Source: Lucifuga dentata (Eukaryota; Chordata; Actinopteri; Ophidiiformes; Bythitidae). From it: a stretch of 64,000 nt of DNA. The stretch covers positions 160,209 to 224,208 of the forward strand of contig VXCM01000248.1 of the NCBI GenBank assembly GCA_014773175.1, read 5' to 3'. Each line of letters opens with the position of its first letter. Position 1 is the stretch's first letter. The notes under the pieces are model-generated. The model ran no database searches and had not been told where the DNA came from. It saw nothing but the letters and a program-made list of their open reading frames with translations. Of the stretch, positions 30,970-41,910 are shown piece by piece. A program made the translations under genes and the position numbers.

Positions 30970-33900
30970 NGAAAAAGATCTTGATTTTAGAAAATTCTTA
31001 AACTCTTGGTCATGTGATCTAAACCACAAATGAAACCTCAAAAATGTCATTTCACCATTTTGGAGGCCTCATTTGTGGTTTCCAGACTTGGCAGGATTTA
31101 GAATTCAGACTCTGCAGGGTGAATTGTCAGCGTTTCAAATGAGTTTTCAAATGAGTTTACAGATAACCATCGAGGTACAGGTCACACATTTGACCATTAA
31201 ATTATACAGCATTGTCTTCCTCGTCTTCCTTTCTCTTTCTTCACTGTCTTACCTGCTGTACCTTCAAACCTTCACCAGAGAAGCATTCAGCACTAATAAT
31301 CCCTTTCTGGGCATCCATACGAGATAGTTTGACCTCAGTCTGAGTTCCTGGGTCTTGTGCCAAGATTACATTCTGAAACAGATCCGGATCAAGATACAGG
31401 AAAAAAAATGTCACTCTCTTTAACATTGCGAAATAGGATATATGTCGACATATCTGACTAAGGCACCAACCTTAAAGGACCATACCACCCATTTTGCATG
31501 TTTGAGCCTAATGTATTCAGTTTTTATACATGTTACATTACTGGCAATCATTTCCCAAAGGATAAAAACTGTATTTCAGCTTTCCTGGTATTTTTGATAT
31601 TTTGCAAAATCTCTTAATCTTTTAAAATCAAATATTTAAGTGATACACCCACCTTAAAAATCCATGTTTCTCCTGCTAATAGTTANNNNNNNNNNNNNNN
31701 NNNNNNNNNNNNNNNNNNNNNNNNNNNNNNNNNNNNNNNNNNNNNNNNNNNNNNNNNNNNNNNNNNNNNNNNNNNNNNNNNNNNNNNNNNNNNNNNNNNN
31801 NNNNNNNNNNNNNNNNNNNNNNNNNNNNNNNNNNNNNNNNNNNNNNNNNNNNNNNNNNNNNNNNNNNNNNNNNNNNNNNNNNNNNNNNNNNNNNNNNNNN
31901 NNNNNNNNNNNNNATTACCTATCCCAAGAGTCTTTCAGGTATCAACAAGTCGATTTTAATAGAAGAACGAACTGAAACCGATGGCAGTCTGAAGGTAGGA
32001 GCATCTTTTTTTTTAACTCACCGTTCCAGTAGTATGCTTTGGGAAATGATTGTCAGTATTATTATGTGTATGAAAAGTTAATATATTAGGCTTAAATATG
32101 CCAAATGTTGAATGCATGGTCCTTTAATGAAACAATTGTGTATCCTATGATGAACAGATGCAATTTTGTTTGTTTGTTTTCTCCTTAGTCATATGGATTT
32201 TATGTATATATGAAGTGTGTTTGCTCTGATTCTTAACAGTGCACTGAAGACAAATTTCCACCTATGATGGAAAATAAAGTTGTATTCTGTTTGTGGTTGA
32301 ATTTATCTTTAGTTTTGCTCCTGTTTCAGTACAGCTGATGCTGTCTTTGCAAAATCATGGATTGTCCTTTAGTTTTCACCTGGAATAAACTCCATCTCTT
32401 CTTCATGATTTTGAGATACTGTCTGCCTTCTCTTCCAGGAGAGACACTGGAGGTGTCCCTAAACATAGACAGGGTGCCGTCAATAGGTGACAGCATCTCC
32501 ATGTGTGTGACGGTCACAAACCGAGCGAGCTGCCACAGAGTCCTGACGGAATACGTAAACGCTCAGCTGAAACAGTACCACAGCAGCCCACAGGAGAGCT
32601 TCTGGAAAATACAGAAAGAGCTATGGGTCCGCCCAGGAGAAGGTATGGATCCCTGCAGCTCTCTGATCATTTTTCTGACTTTTATGATGCATATATGAAT
32701 ATCTGCATGCTCCATAATGAATCCAGAGGTGCTGCTGTTGGCTTATTTAACCAGGTTGTGTTCAGATCCATAACTCTCCAATATGTGATAGCACATAATA
32801 TAAGTCATAATAATGATTCTAAGTCATAATTAAGAGATAATTTGTAGTTTTATTTTAGCAAGCCAAAATTATGAGATACTGTGTCATAATTTATATTATT
32901 TTTAACGAAGTTTATATTATTATCATGTCTTAACTTTTCAGTTTTTTCCCTGGCAGTAATGAGATTTCTGTCAAACCTGCCAATTTTCTACTTGTTTCCA
33001 GAAAATTCACAATTCTAGCAAAAAAAAAAAAAAAAAANAAAAAAAAAAAAAAAAAAAAAAAAAATCCAAAACTAAATCTGTAAGGGAAAAATCTAATCCA
33101 AGATAAACTGATTCTTGACTTGATTTTCTACTGATTAGAGGCAAATCCTAGAAAATAAAAGAAAGTCTCAACAATTTTCGTTCTACAGAAATTCTAAAAC
33201 ATAATTGAAAGAAATTGTTTAAAAAAAATGAACTGGTNACAATTTTCGTTCTACAGAAATTCTAAAACATAATTGAAAGAAATTGTTTAAAAAAAATGAA
33301 CTGGCTGATTCTAGAAATTTTGAAAACAAAATAAAAAGTTTCTAGCAAATCCCCCTTTAAATGTCATATGATTTTTTTTTTTTTTTTTTTTNTTTTTTTT
33401 TTTTTTTTTTTTGAAGTCACACAAACAAGGTCTTGAGAATCTGCTTCTCTAAACAGATTGAAACAAACACAACAGATTATTTAACACTTCCATACCACCT
33501 TTTTCTTGTGTTGTTTCTTCCACATTTTCTGCTCCCTGCAGTTCTGACGCTCCACCACGCCATCTCTACTGCGGAATACGAGTCTGTCCTGGCAGACGAG
33601 GACGTGGTGAACATGGCAGTAGTGATAAAGGATGTGAGGACAAAAGAGAGAGTCCTGGCTGCAGAGGAGTTTAACATCAGCTCACCACAGATGACCATCT
33701 AGGTAAATACAGGTCGCACATTTGGCCATTAAATTATACAGCATTGTCTTCTTTTCTCTTTCTTCACTGCACCTTCATGGGTTTCTTGGGAATCTGTCCA
33801 CATCTTAGTGCATGTGAATCCAAACTTTTATCACTGTAATGGAGGGAAAGACCAAAACGTACACCAGAGAAGCATTCAGCACTAATAATCCCTTTCTGTG

Positions 33901-35264
33901 TATCCGTGAGAGATAGTTTGACCTCAGTCTGAGTTCCTGGGTCTTGTGCCAAGATTACATTCTGAAACAGATCCGGATCAAGATATAGGAAAAAAAAATT
34001 TAAAAAAAATGTTGCTTTCTTTAACATTGCGAAACAGGATACATGTCGACATATCTGATAGATAAGACACCAACCTTTATGAAAAAATTGTGTATCTTAT
34101 GACAAACAGATGCAATTTAGGCCAAATCAGATCTGGATCTGAATCAGACAACAGAGCAGACCAAGAATATGCTGGAGGGAGTATATATCCTAATCACAGC
34201 GTGGGGGTGGAGCTTAAGGTGTGGTTTGTACTGAATGTGCATTTGCAGGGGATTGGACTGTGTTTTCTTTTTCATTCTGGCAGTAATAACTGCAGCATCT
34301 TCAGAAAAAGAAATTAGAGGGCTTTGCATTTAGTATTGGCATGTCTATGCTGCCCCCTGCTGGACAACAGTGAAATGAAAACCCCTTGATCTTTTCTTTT
34401 CACCGTACTGTGATTTGATTGTAATGTGGCAAGAAAAAAATCATGTCCCAGTTTGCACTCTACCATATGTTTTTCACTTAATTATGCCACAGTAAATGCG
34501 TGTATGGAAATGAAATACAAATGAAAACATGTATTTTATTTCACAAGTGTGTACTGTATTTCACTCTATTTTTTAAAATTTTGTCCCATATAATCTTCCA
34601 TACAATCAACCAAGTTTGGTCTGGGGATTAGATTGGGGAGTTTGCCGTATACAGTAGTTTGGTTAGATTGTTTTGGCTGTTCTACAGGTCCAAGAAGGGG
34701 ACAAAGTCCAGATGAGGAAGGAGCTCACAGCCCAGGTATCCTTCACCAACATCTTCACTAAAACTCTGAGAGGAGCGGTGCTGACAGTGGAGGGATCTGG
34801 CTTGTTAAAGGGAAAACACCAGACCAGGTATGACAAAAATCTAAAGTCAAAACAAGAAATAAATCATCATAGCCTTCTTGTCAACTTGTGTGTCCTGAAA
34901 CAGGACACACACACTTGCTGTCTAGGTATTTGGGGAATGTGGTTTAAGAATGCAGTTAGGTGTGTTACTGCAGTGGCTGGAACGTAACATTTCCGCCCAT
35001 CTGACCATCTGTTTGTGCTCAGTAAATTTAAATGTTTAGTTTTATTTCAAAAAAGCTTGTCTTCAACTGTGTGTGTGTGTATGTGTGTGTGTGTGTGCAT
35101 GTCCCAGGCTGGCCCTACTGCAGCCAGGACAGAAGATAGAGATGAAGGTGTCCATCATGGCCTCCTCACCTGGGACTAAATTGCTGATGGCCACTTTCTC
35201 ACACAGCAACAACCCATCTATAATTTCCAGAAGCTTCCACACCGTCTCTGTTATGACTGCATGA
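20957..35264 (+). CDS. Transglutaminase (TGM2-like) gene, 14 exons, probably damaged
   Basis: The protein would cross-link Gln to Lys side chains using Ca2+. Exons: 20957-20993, 22831-23025, 24004-24240, 25294-25412, 26012-26140, 26213-26454, 27661-27805, 28485-28588, 28675-28914, 29478-29525, 32439-32642, 33542-33702, 34688-34827, 35108-35264. Total is 697 aa once a 64-bp artefact at 26305 is removed, near the family's ~690. Domains: N-terminal beta-sandwich ([16 protein letters not shown]), core with catalytic Cys in YGQCWVF (26424), His in NFHVWVERW (28492) and Asp in GWQVIDPTP (28561), then two beta-barrels. Odd points: the 48-bp exon reads well only out of phase, and exon 12 ends in an in-frame TAG at 33700. 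The ATG at 20957 is preferred over 20873 because a GC-rich promoter-like stretch lies between them. Paralogue identity is uncertain. Confidence 0.85.
21425..21700. repeat. Fish interspersed repeat fragment
   Basis: 'ctcaaagggctttacaggcc', 'aagacaaggaaaaactcccc' and 'aaggaagaaacctaggagaa' in this order are a common fish repeat motif. It lies in intron 1 of the transglutaminase gene and has no coding content. The class is unknown to me. Confidence 0.4.
21737..22045. mobile_element. MITE-like element with internal minisatellite
   Basis: Ends 'gagggggcattattttgagt' and 'aactcgaaataatgcctccc' plus 'tc' are inverted. Inside, a unit of about 26 bp, 'tttttaaactggcagatttg' plus 'tgag', is repeated about three times (21948-22020), and 'gagttttaaaactc' forms an internal palindrome. 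No ORF. It lies in transglutaminase intron 1. Confidence 0.55.
23222..23950. repeat. Polypurine tract of degenerate 'acagg/gacag' repeats
   Basis: About 730 bases of the plus strand are dominated by A and G in irregular 'aggacagg', 'gacagaac' and 'gaaaagaaaagac' units. It fills most of transglutaminase intron 2, between exons 2 (ends 23025) and 3 (starts 24004). The long open frame on the minus strand is a low-complexity Cys/Pro/Ser/Phe product of the repeat, not a gene. Confidence 0.85.
24451..24937. mobile_element. TTAA-flanked MITE, copy 3 (right end lost)
   Basis: Starts after TTAA (24447-24450) with 'aggaccataccacccatttg'. It carries the family interior ('agtcatttaaatttttcaat', 'gtcttcttttggg') to 'acatttttaatttacc' and then breaks into unrelated sequence before the right TIR. 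It lies in transglutaminase intron 3. Confidence 0.7.
25521..25686. repeat. Compound (TTTC)n(TACC)n(TTCC)n(TTTC)n microsatellite
   Basis: Perfect tetranucleotide runs follow each other without spacer: ctttct, then acctacct, then ccttcctt, then ctttct. It lies in transglutaminase intron 4. Apparent reading frames across it (Leu/Ser/Phe/Pro repeats) are not genes. Confidence 0.95.
26213..26454 (+). CDS. Transglutaminase exon 6 with active-site Cys and assembly duplication
   Basis: The exon encodes [37 protein letters not shown] and the active-site motif [15 protein letters not shown] 63-bp block is repeated exactly around a single N at 26305. Taking out 64 bases leaves 178 bp, the length I recall for this exon in mammalian transglutaminases, and restores phase 1 for exon 7. 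The duplication is therefore an artefact and the catalytic core is intact. Confidence 0.88.
26563..27417. mobile_element. Non-autonomous DNA transposon, copy A ('tactcgagtataag' ends)
   Basis: Left end 'atatactcgagtataagacg' and right end 'gcttatagtcgagtatttat' are inverted. The interior has a near-duplicate pair of 'acgtggattattctcagaaa' and 'caacatcagggggtcagctg' blocks. A second copy is at 54207-55050. No transposase. It lies in transglutaminase intron 6. The ends resemble hAT-type elements I know from other vertebrates, but the class is not proven because I cannot fix a target duplication. Confidence 0.65.
31476..32123. mobile_element. TTAA-flanked MITE, copy 4 (contains N gap)
   Basis: TTAA at 31472-31475 and 32124-32127 bracket TIRs 'aggaccataccacccatttt' and 'aatgcatggtcct'. 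A 228-base N run (31686-31913) replaces part of the interior. The paralogous segment at 34075 reads 'caccaacctttatgaaa' with no element, which fixes the insertion point. Confidence 0.85.
31686..31913. other. Assembly gap (228 Ns)
   Basis: A run of N within MITE copy 4. Judging from the intact 587-bp copy at 17430, the missing sequence is likely ordinary MITE interior, not an exon. Confidence 0.95.
33542..33702 (+). pseudogene. Transglutaminase exon 12 ending in an in-frame TAG
   Basis: The exon is 161 bp, opens in phase 1 after ...RPGE, encodes [20 protein letters not shown] and [12 protein letters not shown], and its final codon before the GT donor is TAG (33700-33702). The next exon (34688) resumes in phase 0 with [19 protein letters not shown], and the last exon ends in a normal stop, so downstream exons are still well kept. 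In the relic copy at 31155 the same codon is GAG. Translation would lose the second C-terminal beta-barrel (about 98 residues). Confidence 0.75.
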
Positions 35265-37439
35265 TCCATCCATTTTTTTTTGTTTTTTAGATTTTCTTGA
35301 CAGTTTTTTTTTTTTTTTTTTTTTTTAGCATTTCTCCAATTATTTGGGGTTTTTTTTCTATATAAATCCTGACCAGTTTTTGAAGAATTTCTGAGAATTT
35401 CTGGCCAAGATATGGGTCTGTCATGAATTCATAGTATAGTATATGTCATTTTATACTCCTCAAAATTAATAAATTTGCCTNGGGTCTGTCATGAATTCAT
35501 AGTATAGTATATGTCATTTTATACTCCTCAAAATTAATAAATTTGCCTCATTCATTCATTTTGGGATTCATCGCTGATTTGGAGAGCTATCTAAATAAGT
35601 CTGTACTGCAGATGCGTTACAGTCGGATGCTGAGCATGAACATTGGTGAGTTGTTGCATTCTATATTACTAAATCATCCATAAGAAAATTGCATGTGTAT
35701 GAAAACAATAAGAGAGCACAGTGGCTTAGTAGTTAGCACTGTCGCATAACAGCAAGAAGGTCCTGGGTTTGAAGAAGGGTTTGAAGGTGTTTCTAATGTT
35801 TTGTCCTCCCTCATGTAGTACAATACATGAGTTATAAGCTTCATAATTGTAGGATTTATTACATCCTAGGATGTAGGATCAAGATTAGATAAGCTTGTAT
35901 AATGTGTCTGTAATAAAGCAGTAACTGTGTGCAAAAGATACAGGATATATGTTTGCATGCAAAACATATATATCTACATATAGATTACATGTAGATCACA
36001 GTAAACAAACTGTATATTCCAGTAGATTTTTTTTCATACTGATATACTTTTATTTTAAAGTTAAATGAAGAAAACACATCTCACTGAAAAATTCAGCACC
36101 TCTGTTCAGATATGAGAAAATTTGGATCTATTATCAATATCTATGATCATAGTAACCAGATAATTCTATCTTTATTAGTCTTTATCATTGAACTTTTTCC
36201 CCCTGAAAGTTCAGAGGAATTCATATTAGATAGACAAATTAGCCAATAGACAAATGAATCTTAATTGGACTTAAGATTCCAGTCAGAGAAGCTGTTGTAC
36301 TGAGTTAAAAGCTTGGATTGGGATGTGACGTGATGAGACTGTAGCTCAATAACACCACCAGGTGGCAGCATTGCAGCATTCAAAGAAACACTCAACCTAC
36401 TTTCTCCTTTGGCATATCACTATGACTTCAGCTGTTATGTATAAAAGAGAATCTAGTTTTAAAAAATTACATCAATTTAATTTAATTTTATTATGTCCTT
36501 GGATCTTTCCATTAGTTTTCACTCAACCTTATCAGGGTTATTGAACTTAATTTGGACTCATAATGGAGTTTTAATCACAGGTCAGATTAAAGTGTTTGGG
36601 TTTTTGTCTCATGCAGAGGCCCAGCAGAGGCGTTTTTCATTCATTCTTTTATTCTGATCTATTAGTGAAGAATCTATTATTAATGGAATATGTTGACAGT
36701 ACAGTCCCAGAGTATTTTTTTAATTAATCAATTATGAGATTAGCTTTAAAATAGCTGAAGAATCCTTATACTTTGACTCAACTGCTTTATTGTATATGTT
36801 ATTAGAATAATGATGCCAAGAACCTGATCTTTGTGAAATGGGTGCAATAGCTTTAAATGCAAAGATTTGTCACTGAGGTAATATAAATAAAAGTAATGGT
36901 TTATAAGGGTACAACTACAATTACAGAGGATCAATTTCCAGATAGTTTTCCAATACAGGGGCATGCACAGATTCTCAAAGGGACAGGGGCAAAAATTAAA
37001 AGGGGTACCACCCTTACTGCTCTACATACCAACACAGAAAACAGAGATTGTGCATCAATCATTAGGATGAGCATTCAAACGAGAAACATCAGGGTTTACT
37101 GCGTGTCTACTAGAAAAAAGAATATACTTCATATTGTCATCAGGTCACAACAAAGCAGCATTTTGGCTAACAGGAGGGGCATTTAGAACCGTCAAAACTT
37201 GGAAAGAACAAGTGATTGGCAAGCAGCGCACTGTTCTGATCAGAGAATCAGGCAAACAACAGGGAAAGTCAGGAACATTATGGAACTAATAGTTTTTGCA
37301 TTTCCACTGCATCGAAACCGTGAATGTCCATTAAAAAAAAAATAAATAAATAAATGCTAATTTGGCTGCTGTCCATATTCCAGGTGCAGATACCCACTTA
37401 TGGCAAGTTGCAAATTCTCAATTCAAATAAGTTTATTAA
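35265..37439. other. Transglutaminase 3' flank and intergenic DNA
   Basis: After the transglutaminase stop there is a T-run and an AATAAA at 35468-35473, a possible polyadenylation signal. It lies inside a 60-70-bp block repeated around an N at 35481. From 35600 the DNA is AT-rich without exon-like frames. A SINE head is at 35705-35785. At 36950-37020 is 'aggggcatgcacagattctc', which looks repetitive. Confidence 0.5.
35705..35785 (+). repeat. tRNA-derived SINE head (DANA-like)
   Basis: 'gagcacagtggcttagtagt', 'tagcactgtcgcataacagc' and 'aagaaggtcctgggtttga' match the tRNA-like head of fish DANA/V-SINEs (usual form 'ggcgcagtggttagcactgtcgcctcacagcaagaaggtc'). The last part corresponds to the Pol III B box. 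The body does not follow, so the copy is truncated. Confidence 0.55.
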
Positions 37440-37766
37440 AGGACCATACCAGCCATTTTACACGTTTGAATATATATCTTGTTGGCAATGATGGATTACC
37501 TATCCCAAGAACATTTTCAAGTATCAACAAGTTGATTTTAATAGTGTACCAGAATGAACTGAAACCNCAAGAACATTTTCAAGTATCAACAAGTTGATTT
37601 TAATAGTGTACCAGAATGAACTGAAACCAATGGCAATGGAAGGTAGGAAAAACATTTTTAATTCACCATTCCAGTAGTGTGCTTTGGGAAATGGTTGTTG
37701 GTAACGTAATATATATGAAAATTGAATATATTAGGCTCAAACATGCAAAATGGCCAGTATGGTCCT
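37440..37766. mobile_element. TTAA-flanked MITE, copy 5 (internally deleted)
   Basis: TTAA at 37436-37439 and 37767-37770 bracket 'aggaccataccagccatttt' and 'tggccagtatggtcct'. Most of the left half is missing: the TIR jumps from 'tttgaatatata' to 'gatggattacctatcccaag'. An N at 37567 sits between exact ~60-bp repeats, so the true copy is shorter still. Confidence 0.8.
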
Positions 37767-38456
37767 TTAAGGAGAGCCATCAGAGCTGGACCACATCTGT
37801 GGTCTGGTTCAGATCAGATTGTAGACCAATCTCAATGCATTCTGCAAGCATTTACACCTTGCATTATTATGTGTTTTTCATTCAGACCCGTATAAGTCTC
37901 GCTCTAAATCAGGATCAGAACTACCTTTTACCAAACTCTTAATCCTAACTTCTAAAACTGCATGTGGAGGAGACGGCTGCTACAGGCTGAAACGCCATGT
38001 TGCTGTGGGAGACTGATTTAGAGGCTGATTTCCGATAAAAATCTGTCAAGTGTTTTGTTTTCCTGTTTAGAAATAAGCCAATTAGAGAGTTCTAAACTGT
38101 GCCCAACATAATGGGGTGAAAATGGAATAATATAGAAGCTTGTATTGTATTTATTTTCCGTGTTTTTCATAGCAGGGAGCTGTGAGAGGAGCAGAGCTGC
38201 TGTATGAGGAGCTGTTTTTCTTCCTGTACCAATGCAGGATTGTTTTAACCTGGAGAACACCAGGCTGACACGTGTGTATAGTGAACAGCTTGTGATCTCA
38301 CCTCAGTGTCAGAGAGATTGAGGCAGAGTCGCTGGCAGACGGAGACGATAATCAGACTCCACGCTCGCTGATTTTCAGACAAATTAAACGTCAGGGGAAA
38401 GCAGAGAGCGGGACCATTGGGCTGCTTTGAAAAGCTGAGGCTATCATAAATTATTA

Positions 38457-38870
38457 ATGGCTCCCCGTCACGCCCTCCTTCTCTTCATCCCCCTCTCTTC
38501 TTTCATCCCTCCCTTCTCAGTCTTGATCTGTCTTCTTCCTTCTCAGCATGTCTGTCCCACTGTTCATCCTTTCCTCACTAGCCTCGTCCCTTCCTCCCTC
38601 CTTTCTCCTCAATCACATTTTCTTCTTTCCTTTTCATTAGTCCTTCCTCTCCTTTTCAGTCTGTATCATCTCCCTTCTTCTTCATCTCCTCCTTCCTTCC
38701 TTCTGCTCTTCATCCCTATATATTTCCTTTTTATTTACACCTCCCCTATTCTACTCCTTCCTTCATCTGTCATTCCTTTTGTACCTCAATCAGTCTTCCT
38801 CCGTTCCTTCCTCTGCTCTTCCTTTCCTTCTTGTCTCCCCTCATTTCTTCTTGCTTCATCTCTGTAAATT
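38457..38870. repeat. Polypyrimidine tract
   Basis: About 410 bases of C/T-rich plus-strand sequence of irregular 'ccttcctt', 'ctcttcatc' and 'cctcccttct' units. An open frame across it encodes only Ser/Leu/Pro/Phe repeats and is not a gene. Before it (38280-38456) is a non-repetitive stretch of more even composition ending 'ataaattattaatgg' that might be regulatory. Confidence 0.8.
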
Positions 38871-40244
38871 TTCCATTATATTTTAATTTTCAGTAAAAAA
38901 TATGTCATGGTTTTTTGCTGTCAGCCCCTCTAAATGTCAGACCGAAGATGAATTATGCAAAAATGATCTAAATCATTCTTTTCATGATAATCTTCTCACA
39001 TCCTGCTCCTATACAATTGTTTAAAAATTGAGACTTTTTTTTTTTTTTTTTTTNTTTTTTTTTTTTTTTTTTCGCATTTTGGTTTTTGGAAACTAACAGC
39101 AAATTAACACAAAACATTATAATACATTTTGATGAGCCTGATGTTGCTCCTGCGCTCCTCCTTGACTTGCAGCAGAGAAGCTAAAGTTTGCCAGAAACTT
39201 TCCTGCTGCATGTCAACAAGTGGAGGAGCAGAAACGGAGCAGAATGATTTAGATCGGTATTTGATTGATTGGACTGAACAGATGGAACAGCTGCACAGGG
39301 CTGAAGTGGCCGTCCATCCTCAAAGTCATGAGCCTGATAGCAAAGAGTCAAAAAAAAAAAAAGGANAAAAAAAAAAAAAGGAGTCACTGTAAATTCTTTC
39401 CCCTTCTCATAATAACCCCATATTACCACAACACACACACACACACACAAGTGTGCACCTCACCCGCCAACCCACCTGAGCTCCAGTAAAGGCAGAACTG
39501 ATAATTATGATAATGGATCCAGCTTCTGTCTCCCATCTATTGTCACCTGGTAATGAGTTTGTCCTGCGGGTCACTGCTGTAATAGCTCATTAGCAACAGC
39601 GGCTAATGCAGCTCTGTGATGTAGCTCACGACCGCTGGAGGTTCACTGGCCAATCCAACTATTTGTTTGGCGAGGCGGCTGTATGGCTGCTGGCCTGGCC
39701 TGGCTTTGGGTTTCATTACCGCTGACCAGCTGCGAGGTTGGGGGACAGTGTGTGTGTGTATTTTGGTCTGTTTATTTCTATACAAGACTATTTCGATGCT
39801 CATGAGTACGAACCTGTGTGTGTGTGTTCCAATATGACCAACAGTCACTAACCCAGCACTGCCTCATTAGCTCCATGCAGATGGATGTCCGCTGTCACAG
39901 CATTTTTTTTCTTTTTTCTGTAGACAAACTCTTTCCACTGCTGCCTATGGAGCATCCTAATATAAATGAATTAGCCCCAGCAGGTTCCTCACACCGGTGC
40001 TTGTCAGCTCGCTGATAATATATTTTGTCTGAATTTAGGCCTTACTAGGACCTCAGTGACAAAATTAGAGCCATCCATGACAAGACAATAATGAAAATAC
40101 TCTTTATGTTAAGGTATATTATGGTGATTGTGTTAATTAGGCAATGCTTTTTCTCCACTGATGCAATTCTGTTCATTAACTCTTCCCTCCCTCCCTGTTT
40201 ATGAATCACAATTTGTTTTTAATGCTCCATTGTAATAATATTAA

Positions 40245-40784
40245 AGGACCATTTTGCATGTTTGAACCTAATATATTCAATTTTCATACATGTAATGTTA
40301 CTGACAATCATTTCCCAAAGCATACTACTGGAACAGTGAATTAAAAATGTTTTTCCTACCCTCCAGGCTGCCATTGGTTTCAGTTCATTCTGGTATGCTA
40401 TTAAAAGCAACTTGCTCATAGTTGAAACATTTGGGATAGATAAACCATCATCATGACAACACATATATTCAGGGTTTTTTTTTTTTTTTTTNAGTGAATG
40501 TATGTCTCCACCAGGAAATATAGTCCCAAAAGAAGACCTGCATTTATCGAAAAATTTTTAATGACCATGACTTCATAATTTTGCCTAGCTATCAGCAGGG
40601 GAAACATACATTTTTAAGGTGGTTTATTGCTTGAATATTTGATTTTGAAACATTAAGAGGTTTTACAAAATATCAGAAAAGCTAAAATACAGTTTTATCC
40701 TTTGGGAAATGATTGTCAGTAACCGTACATGTATGGAAATTGAATATATTAGGCTCAAACATGCAAAATGGATGGTATGGTCCT
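40245..40784. mobile_element. TTAA-flanked MITE, copy 6
   Basis: TTAA at 40241-40244 and 40785-40788 bracket 'aggaccattttgcatgtttg' and 'gatggtatggtcct'. The left TIR has lost the 'ataccaccc' segment. The interior keeps 'agtcccaaaagaagacctgc'. A T-run with an N at 40492 interrupts it. Confidence 0.8.
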
Positions 40785-41910
40785 TTAAGGCTAAACCAGA
40801 AGTGTATTTTGGGCCATGTTAGTCCTGGTGGTTGATCATTGGATGCCTCACCTTGGCTTCATCAATGCCTGTGACCCAGATCCACACCTTGTTTCATCAT
40901 TTCACACCATTTTGTGTGTAAAAATCCAATCTCCAGGCACTTTTAGTATAGTCTTTAAAATGCCTCATTCTAGAATATGAAGAAAAGTCAGGAACAAAAC
41001 CTTACAGAAAGAGTGATTTGTACATTTTCCTCTCATATAGTGAGTGCAAATACAAAGACTTTCATCAACTGGCTGTAGGTTGAATGTCTGTTGTAATGGT
41101 TTGACAGCCAGTGTGTAATTTTAGATCAAAATGCTGCTAATTAATACTTGTACTTGTATACATGTCTTCCTACATGCCCAGTATCAAGTTTGAAGTTTAA
41201 ATAACACATTTAAACAGGAAACTGGATTGCAGTCAGCCATTTTGCTACTAGTTTGAGTCAGTCAGCCATTTTGGCTTCTGGAGACATGACTTAATCAGTC
41301 AATTACAAGTGACTGACTAATATGACTGGATTGGGAGAAACCTGAGCCAAGAGAGAAATGGGCCAGTGAATGAATAATAACCAGCAGAGCGTTGGAGCTC
41401 TGCTGCATGAGTTATAACCATCAAACATTAAAGGGGAAATAAACTCAAGTTTTAAATATGGTCCTGGCTCACGGTTTGTGAGAATGATGATCCATGGGCC
41501 ATTCTCTAAGTGAAAGAAATTCAAGGAGGGTTATTTGACAACTGGACAATAATGGCACCATTGGGGGCCATTAGGAACTCAGTAAAGACCAAAATGGTGT
41601 TTGTTAAGTTCTAGAAAGGGATGTGTAGCCTTTAGACATAACAAAACTGAACCATATGCTTAAATAATCAGTGTTTGATTAGATACAGTGATTTTCATTT
41701 CCTTTTGGTAATCTTTGAAGCAGGATATGCCATCAATTAATGGAATTAGATATTAGACTCTCACAGCTGATTGATTACTAAAGCTGCAACCAAGGCAGCA
41801 ATGCTGGAAATTCAGTACTTAAAATGTAATATAAGAACTTTAGCTAGAACTTTAAAACCTTTCAAGCAATAAGTTATCACATCACACTCTGAAACTGTAC
41901 CACAATTTAA

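Larger units (their letters stand above)
31155..32180 (+). pseudogene. Relic copy of transglutaminase exon-12 end plus intron, split by a MITE
   Basis: 'ttacagataaccatcgag' then 'gtacaggtcacacatttgac' matches the end of exon 12 and following intron at 33685-33725. Near-identity continues through 'ccagagaagcattcagcact', 'cctgggtcttgtgccaagat' and 'gatccggatcaagat' to 31470. It resumes after the MITE (32124 on) with 'attgtgtatcctatga', matching 34087. Only about ten codons of exon remain (reading [10 protein letters not shown]). It sits inside intron 10 of the intact-looking gene, so it is a local duplication, not a usable exon. Confidence 0.75.

Noticed and set aside
31073..31327. 84-codon frame considered as an extra transglutaminase exon
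   Set aside because: Only about ten codons match the end of exon 12; the rest reads into intron-derived sequence with no acceptor.
33764..34027. Minus-strand frame conserved in both copies of the local duplication (31241-31426 and 33764-34027)
   Set aside because: Its conservation is explained by the recent duplication of transglutaminase intron DNA; no independent evidence of coding.
38457..38867. 136-codon plus-strand frame
   Set aside because: Low-complexity polypyrimidine tract with no family resemblance and no splice context.
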